Below, piece after piece: positions 8,346-17,022 of a DNA stretch of 64,000 bases. The notes below the pieces were generated by a model, which did not search any database, was not told where the DNA came from, and worked only from the letters and a program-made list of their open reading frames with translations. Source of the DNA: Acidaminobacter sp. JC074. GTDB taxonomy: Bacteria; Bacillota; Clostridia; Peptostreptococcales; Acidaminobacteraceae. The number at the start of each line of letters is the position of its first letter. Positions within the stretch are counted from its first letter, which is position 1. The stretch spans positions 1-64,000 of the forward strand of contig NZ_VANV01000002.1 in the NCBI RefSeq assembly GCF_022496765.1. Reading direction: 5' to 3'. The position numbers and the translations under genes are program-made.

Positions 8346-9452
8346 ATGAAGGGTGTATTAGAAGGTGTTAAAATAATTGATTTTTCAAGGGTCTTGGCAG
8401 GCCCCTATGCAACCATGCTGTTAGCAGATCATGGTGCAGAAGTCATAAAAATTGAAAGACTAGATGGTGGAGATGACTCAAGAAGTTTCGCGCCTTTTGT
8501 TGAAGGCAAGTCTGCATATTTCTCAAGTATCAACAGAAATAAAAAGAGTGTTACATTGGACCTTAAGTCTAATGAGGCTTTGGAAAAAGTCATGGACTTG
8601 TTAGAAGATGCTGATGTTTTAGTTGAAAACTTTAGACCTGGTGTGATGAAAAGACTGGGGTTAGATTATGATAGTCTAAAAGATAAATTTCCAAAACTCA
8701 TCTATGCTTCCGCGTCTGGTTATGGACAGTTTGGTGAACTTTCAAACAGACCTGCTTATGATGCTATTATTCAGGCGTCTAGTGGTCTTATGAGCATTAC
8801 AGGTAAGTCATCAGATGATTATACAAAGGTAGGGACATCTATTTCAGATATTTCTACAGGTATGTTTACAGCTCTAGGTATCATGATGGCCTTGTATAGG
8901 CGACAGATTACTGGATTTGGTGAAAGAATTGATGTAGCCATGTTAGACAGTACGGTTGCATTACTTGAAAGTGCCTTCGCAAGGTTTAAGGCAAGTGATA
9001 TAGCTCCAGTACCACTTGGTAATGATCATCCTTCTATTGCACCATTTGGTGATTTTAAGACCAATGATGGCTCAGTTATGATTGCCTGTGGTAATGACAG
9101 ACTTTTTTCAAGCTTATGTCAATGTCTAGCATTAGAGAATCTGGCTTTAGACAATGATTACAAAACAAATGCTGACAGAATAATAAGGCGAGAAGAGCTA
9201 AAGGACATCATAGAGTCTAAGCTAAAGTATAAATCATCAGATTACTGGGTAGACATACTTTCTGGGCGAGGTATTCCTGTAAGTAAGATACTTAATATTA
9301 AAGAGGTAACTGAGTTAAATCATTTAAAAGATCGTGACATGTTTAAGACAATTGGTGATGACACTTTAATAGTTGGTACACCAATAAAGTTTAATAATAT
9401 GAAAGATAACTGGTCACCAGCACCAAGTTTAGGCGAACATAATAATGTATAA
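8346..9452 (+). CDS. CaiB/BaiF family (class III) CoA-transferase
   Basis: About 368 residues. Class III CoA-transferase moving CoA between acyl-CoA and a free acid. Visible motifs: DFSRVLAGPYATMLLADHGA at the N-terminus, VENFRPGVMKRLGLDY, and the region ISDISTGM that holds the catalytic aspartate. The GTG at 8340 overlaps the ribosome binding site, so the ATG at 8346 is preferred. As last gene of the operon it may activate an acid released by the M20 enzyme, which is inference. A terminator follows. Confidence 0.9.
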   Translation: MKGVLEGVKIIDFSRVLAGPYATMLLADHGAEVIKIERLDGGDDSRSFAPFVEGKSAYFSSINRNKKSVTLDLKSNEALEKVMDLLEDADVLVENFRPGVMKRLGLDYDSLKDKFPKLIYASASGYGQFGELSNRPAYDAIIQASSGLMSITGKSSDDYTKVGTSISDISTGMFTALGIMMALYRRQITGFGERIDVAMLDSTVALLESAFARFKASDIAPVPLGNDHPSIAPFGDFKTNDGSVMIACGNDRLFSSLCQCLALENLALDNDYKTNADRIIRREELKDIIESKLKYKSSDYWVDILSGRGIPVSKILNIKEVTELNHLKDRDMFKTIGDDTLIVGTPIKFNNMKDNWSPAPSLGEHNNV

Positions 9453-9458
9453 GCAGGT

Positions 9459-9484
9459 AAGATCGAGAACTTCTCGATCTTTTC
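9459..9484 (+). terminator. Rho-independent terminator after the CoA-transferase
   Basis: Ten-bp stem around GATCGAGA/TCTCGATC with a 3-nt loop and a TTTT tail. Confidence 0.8.
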
Positions 9485-9525
9485 TTATATTTATATTAAT
9501 GTTTTTGATTTGCTTTTATATAATC

Positions 9526-9546
9526 AGTATTAAGGTATACAATACT
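9526..9546. promoter_or_regulatory. Candidate MerR-type operator
   Basis: Inverted repeat AGTATT (9526-9531) and AATACT (9541-9546) with a 9-bp gap, just upstream of the MerR-type gene and overlapping a TATACA sequence. It is a likely autoregulatory site, unproven. Confidence 0.35.
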
Positions 9547-9561
9547 TATGAGGTGATTGTA

Positions 9562-10698
9562 TTGAAGATTGGTGAATTTTCTAAGAAATTTGGTGTAAAG
9601 AAGAGTCAAGTAAGGTTTTATGTAGATAGACATATGATAGTGCCTGTTAAAGATGGCACCTATCCAGATTATGATGAAACATGTGTAAAAGACATGACCT
9701 TTATACTAAAATATAGATCTTATGGATTTTCTATTGAAGAAATATCTAAACTTCTACTTTATAAGAGATATAGACAAACAGAAGATGAGGCATATAGGGA
9801 TAATATAGGAACGTTACTAAAGAACAAGCTTAATGATTTTGAAGAAGAGATTAAAATCTTAATAGAAAAGAAGGCTGAGATAGAAGAAGAGCTTTCTCAA
9901 ATAGAAAGTGAAATAGTACATTCCGTATCCCATGGTGTTCAAGTTGGGTTTCTAGATAAATTAGTATGTTCAAAATGTCATGAAAAATATGAAGTCGAAA
10001 ATGCCAATATCAAACATGCTTATCTTGTATCTGGTTATCTAAAATGTACATGTAGCAAACTGACTGTTCAGGAAGGCATTATTTACAGCGAAGACTTTAA
10101 TCCCGATAATTTGTTAAGTGTAAAAATGAGATTAGATGCAAATATAAAAAACGACTATTATGTTGAGTTAAAGAAGGCTGGTAAGCATATGTCTGATAGA
10201 CTTATGAAGTGGGATCATTCCTTAGGGATATTTTTCTTTAATGCTGCAATAGAGATAGTGACTACGGACTTAGATAAATATTTGTTAAATGACGGTTATT
10301 ACATTTTTTCTAACTATAATCTTAAAAGGCTAAAAGAAGTTCGTGAATACATAATTAAAAAAGACTTTGCTGACAGGTGTATCTTTGTACATTTTACCAA
10401 AGATTATCCTTTAGAGAACACTTGCAAGTATTTTGTTGATTTCGGTGGCTATGCAAGTGATTTGATTCATATGAAAGAATCTTGGTTGATTTCAAATATT
10501 CAGCATATATTTACTAGCAGTGAATCTGGACTTTATTTAGATTATGGCTATTATCCTACGAATGAATCCTATTATAAAGTTTATGATCAATTATTTGATA
10601 GAAGAACAATACATAGTAAAGACATTTCATCAGCTGTTGTTCTTGATAAAGATCTAGATAAAATAATAAAAATTAGGCTTGTTGAATTTAATAAGTAA
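9562..10698 (+). CDS. MerR-type regulator fused to a zinc-ribbon and a methyltransferase-like C-terminal domain
   Basis: About 378 residues, starting at TTG 9562, 6 nt after GAGGTG; the frame is open further upstream but starts inside the terminator. The N-terminal MerR winged helix (IGEFSKKFGVKKSQVRFYVD) is followed by a long acidic/basic coiled coil, then a four-cysteine ribbon near residues 136-165 (CSKC, then CTC). The C-terminal 200 residues look like a degraded Rossmann methyltransferase with a VDFGGYASDL strand-loop; no intact glycine-rich SAM motif is seen. Similar long MerR proteins occur in Clostridia without known targets. The domain could be a sensor. Confidence 0.7.
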   Translation: MKIGEFSKKFGVKKSQVRFYVDRHMIVPVKDGTYPDYDETCVKDMTFILKYRSYGFSIEEISKLLLYKRYRQTEDEAYRDNIGTLLKNKLNDFEEEIKILIEKKAEIEEELSQIESEIVHSVSHGVQVGFLDKLVCSKCHEKYEVENANIKHAYLVSGYLKCTCSKLTVQEGIIYSEDFNPDNLLSVKMRLDANIKNDYYVELKKAGKHMSDRLMKWDHSLGIFFFNAAIEIVTTDLDKYLLNDGYYIFSNYNLKRLKEVREYIIKKDFADRCIFVHFTKDYPLENTCKYFVDFGGYASDLIHMKESWLISNIQHIFTSSESGLYLDYGYYPTNESYYKVYDQLFDRRTIHSKDISSAVVLDKDLDKIIKIRLVEFNK

Positions 10699-10722
10699 AG
10701 CGTGTACTCAGTACGCTTTTTT
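10697..10722 (+). terminator. Rho-independent terminator after the MerR-type gene
   Basis: Seven-bp stem AAAGCGT/ACGCTTT, with a possible inner ACT/AGT, followed by T residues. It overlaps the stop codon. Confidence 0.75.
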
Positions 10723-10807
10723 CATATTTTTTTATGATATTTCCTACTTGACGTGTACATTATGCAGGCAATTATTATGGATATACACGTTAGAAAAAGG
10801 AGAAGTT

Positions 10808-11566
10808 ATGAAAAGAATTTTAATGATTATGATGAGTTTAACATTGGTTTTAGGAACATTTACAAGCTGTAGTATGACACAAGAAGTAAAAGAAAGTGAT
10901 AAGCCTCAGGAAGAAGCTTTAGGTTATTATCTTGTTTATAGTGAATGGGATTTAATAGATGAAAGTACTCAGTCATTCTTTGGAGATATTGTAGGAGGAA
11001 GTATTGAGGACGGTAAGGCTTTCTATGAAATATTTTTCTTAAAGTACAACCTAATACATGAGGTTTCTCATACTGTCCAAGGCAATTACGGTGTAGATAC
11101 AACAAAGTATGACAAGGAACAAGGGGTTAATGATATTGCTGTTGCTTATTGGAGAGAAATAGAGCCAGATTTTATAGATGAGTTTGAAGTTTTTATTGAT
11201 CTTGCACTTGAATATTTTGAATCACCTGTACCTGAAGGCCAAGATGATAGAACCTTTCTAAATGATAATTATGGTGACATTGTTTCGGATGCTTCTAGAT
11301 ATGGTTATTTTCAAATGAAGTTTATTAAAAATGCTATGACGAAAGAAGAGACATTATTAGAAGCCTTACAAAGAGAAATTTCACCAGAAGCCAGTGAACC
11401 TATTGGAAAAGCAAACTTTGAAGTTAAGTATGAGGTAGGCCAAGTAACAGAAATTATTAGTGGCTTTATGAACCATATAGCTAGCTTAGGCTATTATGCA
11501 ACAAACATACAAGTGGTTAATCAGTTTTACCCTGGTATTCAATTTGTAACTCCTATAGAAAAGTAA
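10808..11566 (+). CDS. Putative lipoprotein with HExxH metallopeptidase motif
   Basis: Protein of 252 residues with a signal sequence ending near SCS at about residue 20, consistent with a lipoprotein although the lipobox is not ideal. HEVSH at residues 84-88 fits a zinc metallopeptidase motif, and a downstream NDIAVAYWREIEPD segment could supply a third ligand. I do not recognise the family. The start is the ATG at 10808 after AAAAGGAG; the longer frame upstream runs through the previous terminator and is not believed. It stands alone, with no clear terminator behind it. Confidence 0.65.
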   Translation: MKRILMIMMSLTLVLGTFTSCSMTQEVKESDKPQEEALGYYLVYSEWDLIDESTQSFFGDIVGGSIEDGKAFYEIFFLKYNLIHEVSHTVQGNYGVDTTKYDKEQGVNDIAVAYWREIEPDFIDEFEVFIDLALEYFESPVPEGQDDRTFLNDNYGDIVSDASRYGYFQMKFIKNAMTKEETLLEALQREISPEASEPIGKANFEVKYEVGQVTEIISGFMNHIASLGYYATNIQVVNQFYPGIQFVTPIEK

Positions 11567-11800
11567 GTCATTGGATATGATATAAGGGGTAGCAGAAGCT
11601 TCGTATTTAAATCCATTTGGTATAAGATAGATTTACTTTTGTCTGATTAGGTGCAATAATAGTTGATAAAGGAGCATCTATGAATTGCTAATACTTTTAG
11701 AAAGGCGATACTTTTGTTTGTTTGTGTCATATGGATGCTGATAATAGAACCATAAGGTTTAGTTTCGATTAATTATATATGTAGAAGAGGAGCTATTTGG
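11567..11800. other. Intergenic stretch, little seen
   Basis: AT-rich, with no terminator or gene I can support. A ribosome-binding-site-like GGAG precedes a three-codon ATG-AAT-TGC-TAA frame at 11680-11691, which I do not count as a gene. Confidence 0.3.
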
Positions 11801-12379
11801 ATGTCATTAAAACTTACCGGCAGTGTTAATAAGAAGTTGAATAATGATAACAAGTCAGGAGTTTTAATGCCCTTAGACTTAGAACTAGCCATAAAAAATT
11901 ATCTTGAAACTAATCTTTTACCAGATGAGTTTTATTTAAAAATGAATCTTAAAGAAGAAGTTAGCGATTATCTCATGGAGAGTATTGCTGCTGAAGCCCG
12001 AATCAGTAAAAAGAGATCTCTTACTGATCTGATTCTTGAAAAAGAAGACACTTTCCAGGAAATGCTCTTTAGACTTATTGATGAAGCTGGTTTAAAAGAT
12101 TCTGAAGTTTATAGAAAAGCCAACATTGATAGAAGACATTTTTCTAAGATTAGAAGCAATGTGGACTATCAACCTAAAAAAGATACAGTATTATCGTTTG
12201 CAATAGCATTAGAGCTTAGCTTAGATCAAACAAAAGATCTTCTGATGAAGGCTGGGTATGCTTTGTCAAGATCTAGTAAGTTTGATTTGATTATAGAGTA
12301 CTTCCTTTTAGAAGAGGAGTATGATATATTTCTTATCAACGAAGCCTTGTTTAAGTTTACGGAAAAGACCTTGTCTTAA
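11801..12379 (+). CDS. Helical DNA-binding-like protein paired with a vWA protein
   Basis: Protein of 192 residues. The C-terminal half has a run of helices resembling an XRE-type helix-turn-helix (YRKANIDRRHFSKIR, then KKDTVLSFAIALELSLDQ and a KDLLMKAGYALSRSSKFDLI tail). This pattern is widespread in Bacillota next to small vWA proteins. The N-terminal half is charged and unassigned. It starts with ATG 11801 after GAGGAG. It lies 78 nt upstream of the vWA gene in the same orientation, so a shared transcript is likely. Function unknown; a regulator or adaptor of the vWA protein is inference. Confidence 0.65.
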   Translation: MSLKLTGSVNKKLNNDNKSGVLMPLDLELAIKNYLETNLLPDEFYLKMNLKEEVSDYLMESIAAEARISKKRSLTDLILEKEDTFQEMLFRLIDEAGLKDSEVYRKANIDRRHFSKIRSNVDYQPKKDTVLSFAIALELSLDQTKDLLMKAGYALSRSSKFDLIIEYFLLEEEYDIFLINEALFKFTEKTLS

Positions 12380-12457
12380 ATGTCACTTATCAGGCGACCA
12401 TTAGAAGAACTATGCATGATAACCTTTAATTACAGAAAGTGATTGGAGGTTATTTTT

Positions 12458-13081
12458 ATGAAGAAAACACAAGTTATATTTATCCTAGACAGATCAGGTT
12501 CAATGGCAGGATTAGAAAGTGATACCATAGGTGGCTTCAATGCTATGCTTACTAAGCAAAAGAAAGAAGAAGGTCATGTATATGTCACAACCGTCTTGTT
12601 TGATGACAGGTATGAGGTATTACATGATGGCATAGCCATTGACAAAGCAAAGCTTCTTACCAGTGAAGATTATTTTGTAAGAGGTACGACGGCCTTATTA
12701 GATGCCATGGGAAAATCGATTGAAAGTATGATTAGAAAACAAAAGAACAAAGATGATAAAGTCTTGTTTGTCATCATAACTGATGGCTATGAAAATGCCA
12801 GTAAACATTATTCTCAACGAGAGGTTAAGAGAATGATCGAAAGACAAAAGGAGGCTTTTGGTTGGGAGTTTGTTTTTCTAGGGGCCAATATAGATGCCAT
12901 AGAGGTGGCTGATTCATACGGTATCTCTAAAGAAAAAGCGGTTAACTATCATGCAGACCAAGCTGGTACTGAGTTAAACTTCTCGGCTATTAGTGCTGTC
13001 GTTTCAGATATCAGACATGATAAGGCAATTGATGAAAGCTGGAAAAGAGAAATTGATGAAGACTATATCAAAAGAAGTTAA
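12458..13081 (+). CDS. Small von Willebrand A (vWA) domain protein
   Basis: Protein of 207 residues that is almost entirely one vWA domain. The metal-ion-dependent adhesion site is complete: DRSGSM near the N-terminus, the RGTTALLDAMG threonine loop, and ITDGYENAS. There is no signal peptide or membrane segment, so it is cytoplasmic, like TerF/YfbK-type vWA proteins. Start ATG 12458 lies 8 nt after TGGAGG; a TTG five codons upstream overlaps that site. It is linked to the preceding helical protein. Such domains usually act as Mg-dependent protein-interaction modules. Confidence 0.88.
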   Translation: MKKTQVIFILDRSGSMAGLESDTIGGFNAMLTKQKKEEGHVYVTTVLFDDRYEVLHDGIAIDKAKLLTSEDYFVRGTTALLDAMGKSIESMIRKQKNKDDKVLFVIITDGYENASKHYSQREVKRMIERQKEAFGWEFVFLGANIDAIEVADSYGISKEKAVNYHADQAGTELNFSAISAVVSDIRHDKAIDESWKREIDEDYIKRS

Positions 13082-13087
13082 AACATG

Positions 13088-13120
13088 TGACTACTGTGAA
13101 CATTACAGTAGTCATTTTTT
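13088..13120 (+). terminator. Rho-independent terminator after the vWA gene
   Basis: Ten-bp perfect stem (TGACTACTGT with ACAGTAGTCA, 7-nt loop) followed by TTTTTT. Confidence 0.9.
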
Positions 13121-13136
13121 CTTTTTAGCATGCGAA

Positions 13137-13200
13137 AATGCAAAGTATATTGTATACAATGCAAAATGCACTTGATGAGTTTTGGATTTAGTGATAATCT
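13137..13200 (+). promoter_or_regulatory. Composite operator and promoter of the flavoprotein/ABC operon (site A)
   Basis: Dyad GTATATTGTATAC (13145-13157) is followed 2 bp later by dyad TGCAAAATGCA (13160-13170), directly abutting a promoter with -35 TTGATG (13172-13177), a 17-bp spacer and -10 TAATCT (13195-13200). The same arrangement, to the base, occurs at 23978-24037 on the other strand. The GTATAC core suits an FCD-type GntR protein such as the one at 20846. Confidence 0.7.
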
Positions 13201-13225
13201 CGAATAAAGAGGAGGTAGACTGGTT

Positions 13226-15154
13226 ATGAATTGGCCTTATAAAAATGAACTTGGAGAAAAAGAAATATATAAAACGGATGTTTTAGTTGTAGGAGGAGGC
13301 ATTGCAGGATGTATGGCTGCAATTTCAGCAGCAAAGTCTGGACAAAAGGTAATGTTGATTGAAAAGGGGGCTACTGAAAGAAGTGGTGCAGGTGGCTCAG
13401 GGTGTGACCACTGGGAATCGGCAGCAACCAATCCTGGATCAAAAGTTAAGCCTGAAGACTTAGTGAAAGCCATGATAGATAATGAAGATGGATATAACAA
13501 TGGTATTTCACATTATATAGAATGTAGAGAAGGTTATGATACACTCCTAGAAATTGAAAAGATGGGAGGCAAAATCAGAGATAATGATGATGAGTTTTTA
13601 GGGGCGAAGTTTAGAGACGAAAAGACAAAACTCTTATATGCGTATGACTATGAAAATAAAATGACCATTCGTATATGGGGAACAACCTTTAAACCTGCTA
13701 TGTACAATGAGTTAAAGAGATTAGGTGTACAAGTTGTTGATAGAGTTATGGTAACATCATTACTTACTTTAAATGGTAAACAGGGAGACAAAATTATTGG
13801 GGCTACGGGGTTTAACAATAGAACGGGTAAGTTTATGGTCTTTGAGGCAAAAGCGACAATTATGTGTATGTCTAGACCTGCTAGAGTGTGGCTTTTCTCA
13901 GAAGCACATCCAGGTTTAAGTGAGTTTAGACCTTTACAATGCATAGGTGATGGTCATGCAATGGGATGGCGTTCGGGTGCAGAGTTTAACATGATGGAAA
14001 AATCAGTAAGAGCGGAGTTTTCGGCAGCTGGCCAAAGTTTTCCACCTTACGGAGCTGGAAACAACCATAATACTTGGTATCCTGCAACACTCATTGACTC
14101 TAGAGGAAAAGAAATTCCTTACTTAGATAGAGATGGTAATGAGTTGAAAGATTTTTATGATAGGACTGTACCAGCATATGATCAGCCTTTTTTCTTAAAG
14201 GGCGGCAATATAGATGAGGCCAAATATGCTTATGATGGTCCAGAGACTGTGCCATTTGATACTTTAATTGAAATGGGGTATGTACCGCCATTTTATGCAG
14301 ATTTGACTGAAATGCCAGATCATGAAAGAAATGTTATATGGGGCATGATGGTAGGTGAAGAAGGTAAAACAAGGGTGCCTATTTTAAAGAACTATACTGA
14401 CAGAGGCTTTGATCCTAAAGAACATGTCTTGCAGTGTTACGGAGCAGGCTGGAAATCTTCTAACTTCTCTTCAAACGAAAGACAGTTGTTTGGATTACCA
14501 GGAGGATTCTATAACGACTGGAAACTGATGTCTTCACAGGATGGTTTGTTTGTTGCAGGGGATGCCTTGTTTGCATCAAATTGCTATGGACACGCTGCTT
14601 CAACGGGATCTTATGCTGGTAGGCACGCTGCTGAGTATGCTTCAACAATGGTTTTAGAATCCTATAAAGAAGATCAAGTTAGAACTGAAGAAGTCAGACT
14701 ATTCGGATTTTTAGAAGAAAAAGATGCTGTATTAGAGTGGAAGGAAATTAATGCTTCTATATCGAAAATCATGCGAAACTATTGTGGCGATCAAAAGCAT
14801 GGCAATATTTTAAAACAGGGCCTCATATGTCTTGATGAGTTAGAAGAAAAAGCTTATAAACAAGGTTATGCTAGAAATCCACATGAATTGATGAGGATGC
14901 ATGAAGTTCTGAATATCTTAACTGTATCAAAGTTAATAATTCATGCTTGTTTAGAAAGAAAGTCGAGCTCGCAGAAACTTGATTTCAACAGAATAGATTA
15001 TCCAGAACAAGAAGTTGAAAAAGCATTCATTCTTATTAAGGAGGCTAATGGTTTTGTTGAATCAAGAAATGTTCCACTTGATTATTATGGTGATTTAAAG
15101 GCGAACTACGAGAAGTTTAATTCAGATTATTTGGAGGGGAAAAATGACATATAA
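13226..15154 (+). CDS. FAD-dependent oxidoreductase, AprA/fumarate-reductase flavoprotein-like
   Basis: Protein of 642 residues. The FAD-binding dinucleotide fold opens the protein (VLVVGGGIAGCMAAISAAKS, glycines at 23-28) and closes with FVAGDALFASNCYGHAAS. The overall layout resembles adenylylsulfate reductase alpha and fumarate-reductase flavoproteins: capping domain in the middle and a helical C-terminal domain. No sulfate-activating genes are present, so sulfate reduction is unlikely. It overlaps the following ferredoxin gene by 11 nt, giving a two-subunit FAD/2x[4Fe-4S] reductase or dehydrogenase. Its substrate is probably the compound brought in by the ABC transporter encoded downstream (inference). 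Confidence 0.85.
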   Translation: MNWPYKNELGEKEIYKTDVLVVGGGIAGCMAAISAAKSGQKVMLIEKGATERSGAGGSGCDHWESAATNPGSKVKPEDLVKAMIDNEDGYNNGISHYIECREGYDTLLEIEKMGGKIRDNDDEFLGAKFRDEKTKLLYAYDYENKMTIRIWGTTFKPAMYNELKRLGVQVVDRVMVTSLLTLNGKQGDKIIGATGFNNRTGKFMVFEAKATIMCMSRPARVWLFSEAHPGLSEFRPLQCIGDGHAMGWRSGAEFNMMEKSVRAEFSAAGQSFPPYGAGNNHNTWYPATLIDSRGKEIPYLDRDGNELKDFYDRTVPAYDQPFFLKGGNIDEAKYAYDGPETVPFDTLIEMGYVPPFYADLTEMPDHERNVIWGMMVGEEGKTRVPILKNYTDRGFDPKEHVLQCYGAGWKSSNFSSNERQLFGLPGGFYNDWKLMSSQDGLFVAGDALFASNCYGHAASTGSYAGRHAAEYASTMVLESYKEDQVRTEEVRLFGFLEEKDAVLEWKEINASISKIMRNYCGDQKHGNILKQGLICLDELEEKAYKQGYARNPHELMRMHEVLNILTVSKLIIHACLERKSSSQKLDFNRIDYPEQEVEKAFILIKEANGFVESRNVPLDYYGDLKANYEKFNSDYLEGKNDI

Positions 15155-15419
15155 ATCAGAATATCCAGCAAATTTCAATCCAATTACTTTTGATGCTGAA
15201 AAATGCTTAGGTTGTAATAGGTGTGTAAATGTTTGCCAAGTAGATGTTTTTTTACCTAAAACAGAAGAGACATCTACACCTGTCGTGCAGTATCCTGAGG
15301 AATGTTGGTACTGTGGTTGTTGTGTGATGGTATGTCCATCTGATGGTGCCATTGATCTAAGACATCCTCTGATGAATCAAGTTTCATGGGTTGATAAAAA
15401 GAAGTTGATGAATAAGTAG
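15144..15419 (+). CDS. 2x[4Fe-4S] ferredoxin subunit, AprB-like
   Basis: Protein of 91 residues with two cluster motifs of the form CxxCxxCxxxC: CLGCNRCVNVC near residue 20 and CWYCGCCVMVC near residue 55. It probably passes electrons to or from the flavoprotein whose gene it overlaps. Unlike classical AprB it lacks a long C-terminal tail. Ribosome binding site GGAGGGG precedes the ATG at 15144. Confidence 0.9.
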   Translation: MTYKSEYPANFNPITFDAEKCLGCNRCVNVCQVDVFLPKTEETSTPVVQYPEECWYCGCCVMVCPSDGAIDLRHPLMNQVSWVDKKKLMNK

Positions 15420-15458
15420 TATGTAATAATTTTAAATATTAAACTAAGGAGGGGGAAA

Positions 15459-16967
15459 GTGAAAAAATTATTTGTTTTATTACTAGTAATGGCTCTACTG
15501 ATTACAGGATGTTCTGGTTCAGGGGCGGGAGAGGAAGTAAAAAAAGAAAATCTCATTATTGGAACGCCTGGTGATGCCATGGTGTTAGATCCACAAGAGG
15601 TAGGTGGTGGTAATTCGAATAGAATTGTTTTAAACCTATTTGACCCACTTGTAAGAACAACTCCGGAAGGTGAAGTTTATAATGGGGGGGTCGCGGAGTC
15701 TTGGGATGTTTCAGAAGATGGTATGGTTTATACCTTCCATATAAGAGAGAATGTTAAGTTTCACAATGGCGATCTTTTGACTTCTGAAGACGTTGTTTTC
15801 AGTATGAATAGAGCTTTGGTATCGCCACATTCATCAGAAATGTACTCGAGTGTTGAAAGTGTAGAAAAAGTGGATGATTATACAGTCAAGCTTTATTTAA
15901 AGTATCCTTATTCATCTATACTCAACCTGCTTGCAGAAGCTAGTGGCTGCATCGCCAATAAAAAAGCTGTGGAGGAAATGGGAGACGAGTATGGTAGAAA
16001 ACCAATCGGTACAGGTCCATTTAAGTTTTCAGAGTGGCAACCGGGTTCTTCGATTACAGCAGAAGCTTTCCCTGATTATTTCTTAGGTGAAGCAGCTATA
16101 AAAAAAGTAACATGGAAAGTAATTGCTGATAAGTCTACAGCTGTTGTAGCCTTAGAAAAAGGTGAAATTGATGCTTATCTAGATATTGCATCAATTGACA
16201 GACAAACCATTGAAAAAAGTGAGGACTTAGCCTTTTATGAAGGACCGTCTTCAATCTATGATTACTTAGGTTTAAACACAGAAAGTGGACCGATGAGTGA
16301 TGTTAAAGTAAGACAAGCAGTTGCCTATGCAATTGACAAAGAATCCATTATTTTAGCAGCTCGTGATGGTGTAGGCCAAATTGCAGACTGTGTTGTTTCA
16401 GAAAATATGGTAGGTTATCCTGATTCGGTAAAAGTATACAATTATGATGTTGAAAAGGCAAAAGCGATCCTCAAAGAGTCAGCGTATCCAGATGGATTTA
16501 CATGCACCTTATTAACATTAGAGGGACACCGTTCTAAAACTGCTCAAGTGGTTCAGGCAAATCTATCAGAGATTGGTATTGAAGCAGAGATTAAAATACT
16601 GGAGTGGGGAACATTTGTAGATACAATTTCTATTGGAGATTTCGATATGTTGACCTTAGCATGGGGTTATTCGACACCTGATGCTGACGGTATTTATCAG
16701 TTATTCCATAGTGATTTCATTGGTACGTCTAATTACTCAAGGTACAATAATGAAGCTGTCAATGACCTACTGGATCAACAAAAAATTGTAGCTACAGTTG
16801 AGGATAAAGAGGCTATATTCAATGATGTATTTGCGGTACTTGATGAAGATGTTCCTATTATACCGCTTTACTGGTGGATGAATAATGTAGCATGTAACAG
16901 TGACTTGCAAGGTGTAAAGATTCATCCTTTGACTATGTACTACATATATGACTACAGTTGGAAATGA
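15459..16967 (+). CDS. ABC transporter substrate-binding lipoprotein, peptide/nickel type
   Basis: Protein of 502 residues of the SBP_bac_5 (DppA/OppA/NikA) family. Signal peptide with lipobox LLITGCSG gives a membrane-anchored lipoprotein. Family signatures include AESWDVSEDGMVYTFHIREN and a GTGPFKF segment. It captures an oligopeptide or a peptide-like ligand outside the cell. GTG start at 15459 follows AAGGAGGGGG. A stable hairpin follows the gene, which probably raises its transcript level over the permeases. Confidence 0.92.
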   Translation: MKKLFVLLLVMALLITGCSGSGAGEEVKKENLIIGTPGDAMVLDPQEVGGGNSNRIVLNLFDPLVRTTPEGEVYNGGVAESWDVSEDGMVYTFHIRENVKFHNGDLLTSEDVVFSMNRALVSPHSSEMYSSVESVEKVDDYTVKLYLKYPYSSILNLLAEASGCIANKKAVEEMGDEYGRKPIGTGPFKFSEWQPGSSITAEAFPDYFLGEAAIKKVTWKVIADKSTAVVALEKGEIDAYLDIASIDRQTIEKSEDLAFYEGPSSIYDYLGLNTESGPMSDVKVRQAVAYAIDKESIILAARDGVGQIADCVVSENMVGYPDSVKVYNYDVEKAKAILKESAYPDGFTCTLLTLEGHRSKTAQVVQANLSEIGIEAEIKILEWGTFVDTISIGDFDMLTLAWGYSTPDADGIYQLFHSDFIGTSNYSRYNNEAVNDLLDQQKIVATVEDKEAIFNDVFAVLDEDVPIIPLYWWMNNVACNSDLQGVKIHPLTMYYIYDYSWK

Positions 16968-16980
16968 TAAAGAACATGTG

Positions 16981-17003
16981 GTTATCGCTTCTAAAGCGAT
17001 AAC
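16981..17003 (+). other. Intercistronic hairpin after the binding-protein gene
   Basis: Ten-bp perfect stem (GTTATCGCTT with AAGCGATAAC, 3-nt loop) without a good T-run. Likely an RNA-stabilising or partial-termination element. Confidence 0.7.
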
Positions 17004-17022
17004 TGCATTTTAGGAGGAAGAC

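Noticed and set aside
10679-10807. N-terminal extension of the HExxH lipoprotein
   Set aside because: It overlaps the end of the MerR-type gene and its terminator, and would bury the signal peptide.
11680-11691. Three-codon frame with a ribosome-binding-site-like GGAG
   Set aside because: Too short to support as a leader peptide, and no attenuator hairpin follows it.
13226-15419. True adenylylsulfate reductase (dissimilatory sulfate reduction)
   Set aside because: No sat, dsr or qmo genes nearby, a short ferredoxin and a peptide transporter as partner argue for another substrate.
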